Shown here: piece by piece, positions 61,931 through 64,000 of the stretch
Layout of the letters: each line of letters starts with the position of its first letter
Numbering within the stretch: position 1 is the stretch's first letter
Assembly (NCBI RefSeq): GCF_927798095.1
Contig: NZ_CAKMMF010000012.1
Span: 62,001-126,000 of the forward strand
Origin: Paenibacillus plantiphilus
Lineage (GTDB): Bacteria > Bacillota > Bacilli > Paenibacillales > Paenibacillaceae
Direction of reading: 5' to 3'
DNA length: 64,000 nucleotides
Translations under genes and position numbers: made by a program
Notes under the pieces: model-generated
What the model was told of the DNA's origin: nothing
Databases searched by the model: none
Seen by the model: only the letters and a program-made list of their open reading frames with translations

Positions 61931-63388
61931 CTAAGACAACAAGTTTTTGGGTTCTTTCTTTTGAGAAAAATCGGCAAAAAGACGACCATTTATAAACCAA
62001 CCCAGTACCAAAACAAGTATGGTGAGAATAAATTCAATCCAAAAAACCGTTTGCAAACCGGCAACGATGCTTTGTGTTTTATCTTGAAACGCTGCGGGAT
62101 CGAGCGAATGGTGAAGATAACGACTGGTCCCAGACGACATGATGCCGACGAACAAAGCGATGCCAATTCCCCCGGCAATCTGTTGGAGCGTATTGTATAT
62201 GGCCGTGCCATGGGGGACCAGGTGAAGCGAAAGTTGATTCATTCCTGCTGTCTGAGCCGGCATGACGACAAATGATATGCCTAAGAATAAGAGGACATGA
62301 TTGAACAGAACGGAGCCTTGGGTTGTATCGCTGTCGATACCTGCAAACAGCCACAGCGATAGGGCGATCATGACCAGTCCGGGCATTATAACGAATCTCG
62401 GCCCGAATTTATCGAATAATTTTCCTGTCACAGGCATCATCATTGCGTTTAAAATGCAGCCTGGCATCAGAAGTAAACCTGTCGCGAATGCTGTCAACTG
62501 CATCACATCCTGCATATAGATCGGCAGCAATGTCGTGGTGGCGAATAAAACCATCATCAACACTACTATCAATACCGCTACCAAAGAATAAGCGGGATAC
62601 CGGAATACGGAAAGATCAATCAAAGGCTCTTTAATCTTGAGCTGCCGCCAAATAAGCAAGAGCAAGAAGAAGCCGCCTATGGCAATCAAACTGTAACTAC
62701 CAGGACCAGCCCAGACACCAGTCTGGCTGAAGCCGTAGGTGACACAACCAAACCCGACGGTTGACATAACAATGGATAAAAGATCGACCCTTGGCTTGGT
62801 TATTTCTGTAACATTCTTTAAGTAAATGAACGCATAAATAATCGAAAACAATGCGACAGGAATCACCATGTAGAACAGCCAGCGCCAGTGTAAGGTATCG
62901 ATAACCAACCCCGACAAAGCTGGCCCGATGACAGGGGCGACCATGATGACAAGCCCCATGAGACCCATGGCGGCCCCCCTGCGTTCCGGTGGATAGAGGG
63001 CAAGAATCGTATTCATCATCAACGGAATCAATAATCCTGTCCCGCAAGCCTGAACAACCCTGCCTATCAGCAAGACTTCGAAACCAGGGGATACTGCACA
63101 CAAGCAGGTGCCTGCTAAAAATAACGCCATCGCGGACATAAACATCCGACGAGTCGTGAACCATTGCTGTAGCAATGCGGTCACCGGCACCAGTATGCCG
63201 ATCATCAGCATATAACCGGTCGATAACCATTGTATGGTCGAAGCAGTAACGTTGAACTCACGCATTAATCGAGGAAATATATTGGTAAGTAAATTTTCAT
63301 TAAGAAACGCAATAAATGCACCGATGAGCAGGGCGGCTAGCATTGTCCCTCTCTTCATTCGGCTTGCCTCTTGAACCTGTTTGTTCAT
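61931..63388 (-). CDS. DHA2-family MFS drug efflux transporter (EmrB/QacA type)
   Basis: A 485-residue transporter with fourteen predicted membrane segments. The DHA2 patterns WLSTGYMLMIGILVPVTALL and GRVVQACGTGLLIPLMM (motif with conserved Gly/Arg) are present, as is GLVIMVAPVIGPALSG (antiporter motif C). Early segments carry FLNENLLTNIFP where QacA-like pumps have DxT/N. It exports drugs or lipophilic compounds by proton exchange. CTCTGGAGG precedes ATG 63388. No divergent regulator gene is present. Confidence 0.9.
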   Translation of the reverse strand: MNKQVQEASRMKRGTMLAALLIGAFIAFLNENLLTNIFPRLMREFNVTASTIQWLSTGYMLMIGILVPVTALLQQWFTTRRMFMSAMALFLAGTCLCAVSPGFEVLLIGRVVQACGTGLLIPLMMNTILALYPPERRGAAMGLMGLVIMVAPVIGPALSGLVIDTLHWRWLFYMVIPVALFSIIYAFIYLKNVTEITKPRVDLLSIVMSTVGFGCVTYGFSQTGVWAGPGSYSLIAIGGFFLLLLIWRQLKIKEPLIDLSVFRYPAYSLVAVLIVVLMMVLFATTTLLPIYMQDVMQLTAFATGLLLMPGCILNAMMMPVTGKLFDKFGPRFVIMPGLVMIALSLWLFAGIDSDTTQGSVLFNHVLLFLGISFVVMPAQTAGMNQLSLHLVPHGTAIYNTLQQIAGGIGIALFVGIMSSGTSRYLHHSLDPAAFQDKTQSIVAGLQTVFWIEFILTILVLVLGWFINGRLFADFSQKKEPKNLLS

Positions 63389-64000
63389 CTTCTACCTCCA
63401 GAGAATATTCATTGCGCTCCACGTAGTGCCTTGACACCGAATCTTCACCTGTCTGTCATGCAGATCTCCTTTCCTTATTCCTCATCGATCTGAAGAATAT
63501 TTTACGTGACATAGGATGAATTGGAAAAAGCGATATCGCCCTGCATACTCGGATATTCATTCCTATTAAGAAAGCATAAGGGGGGTTCTCCCACTATGTC
63601 GTTCATTATCACATTATCTCTTGACGAGACGCGATTTGGGGATTATGATAACGTGCCGGTTAACTCAACAAGGTAAATCAATAAAAGGCTGACTTTTCGA
63701 GTGTGTTGGCACCGAATCATCAGCCTGGCGTGCAGATCATGAAATTAAAAACCCATAAGAACATCAACAAAGGACATGCGGTGGTAGCTGCCTTAGCATT
63801 TTTCGCCGATGGACCCGTTAAGCTGAACCGTATCACAAATAGTGATAAAGCAGAAAGTTGAGTTGAAGGTTGAAGCTTCGACGCTAAATCTATGAAGAAG
63901 CGCGTAAAGACCCAACTCATGTGGAATCGGTCATATATGCCGAGACGAGACCTTCATCAAGAATAGTTCTCCATCATTTGATATAAATAATTTCGAAAGT
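63389..64000. other. Terminal region with degenerate repeats and a doubtful small ORF
   Basis: Two similar stretches, near 63431-63468 and 63703-63740, share TTG(A/G)CACCGAATC and TGCAGATC. A 40-codon frame from ATG 63739 to 63861 (ending DGPVKLNRITNSDKAES) has no ribosome binding site and ends in a segment related to 60923 and 61885. Nothing else is recognised. Confidence 0.4.

Overview
The window looks like the chromosome of an endospore-forming, low-to-mid GC member of the Bacillota, most probably Paenibacillus or a close relative. The support is an alpha/beta-type small acid-soluble spore protein gene, the sporulation gene ytaF beside mutM, coaE and nrdR, Gram-positive ribosome binding sites, secreted proteins with copper-amine-oxidase-like N-terminal domains, a YthAB/CbdAB-type bd oxidase with its CydS peptide, and much intergenic repeat DNA. 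This identification is inference; no 16S gene is present.

Layout. 0.5-6.0 kb: fused class I fumarase, a BASS-family carrier, and a PhoR-like kinase followed by a PhoP-like regulator. 6.1-10.7 kb: AraC regulator divergent from a Gfo/Idh/MocA dehydrogenase, a 113-bp tandem repeat block, and a secreted GHL10-type glycoside hydrolase. 11.4-14.2 kb (minus strand): cydA-cydB-cydS, preceded by an unreported-looking 40-codon single-membrane-span ORF and a Rex/Fnr-like operator. 14.3-20.9 kb: pentapeptide protein, ribokinase, J-domain-like membrane protein, second Gfo/Idh/MocA dehydrogenase, aldose epimerase, SulP transporter. 21.2-23.3 kb: DUF559 protein and about 1.4 kb of repeats.

22.9-34.9 kb is the most interesting part: a phosphate supercluster with two complete pst-phoU sets. 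Direct TTNACA-type repeats at an exact 11-bp period (Pho boxes) lie at three places (22896, 27635, 30391), which divides the cluster into three apparent PhoP-controlled units: secreted propeller protein-pstS1-pstC1-pstA1; a soluble CBS-MCP signalling protein-pstB1-phoU1; and pstS2-pstC2-pstA2-pstB2-phoU2. After a block of about 100-bp repeats the same kind of CBS module recurs, fused to a GGDEF domain with a changed signature, translationally coupled to an EAL phosphodiesterase. This suggests a link between phosphate state, CBS-domain ligand sensing and chemotaxis-type or c-di-GMP signalling.

38.6-45.3 kb is a conserved housekeeping block: polA, mutM, ytaF, coaE, a lytic transglycosylase, SASP, nrdR, tRNA-Ala(GGC). 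Downstream of the tRNA a 259-bp unit that includes the tRNA 3' end is duplicated, and the gene content becomes accessory: a PemK/MazF-like protein, a MalT-type LuxR regulator, small membrane proteins, a TetR/MFS pair with three matching operators, a Fur-controlled siderophore-binding protein with an AraC-binding-protein fusion regulator, a YitT protein, a YtrA-type ABC operon, an AAA ATPase, a DNA alkylation repair protein and a DHA2 drug exporter. Scattered decayed fragments lie between these genes.
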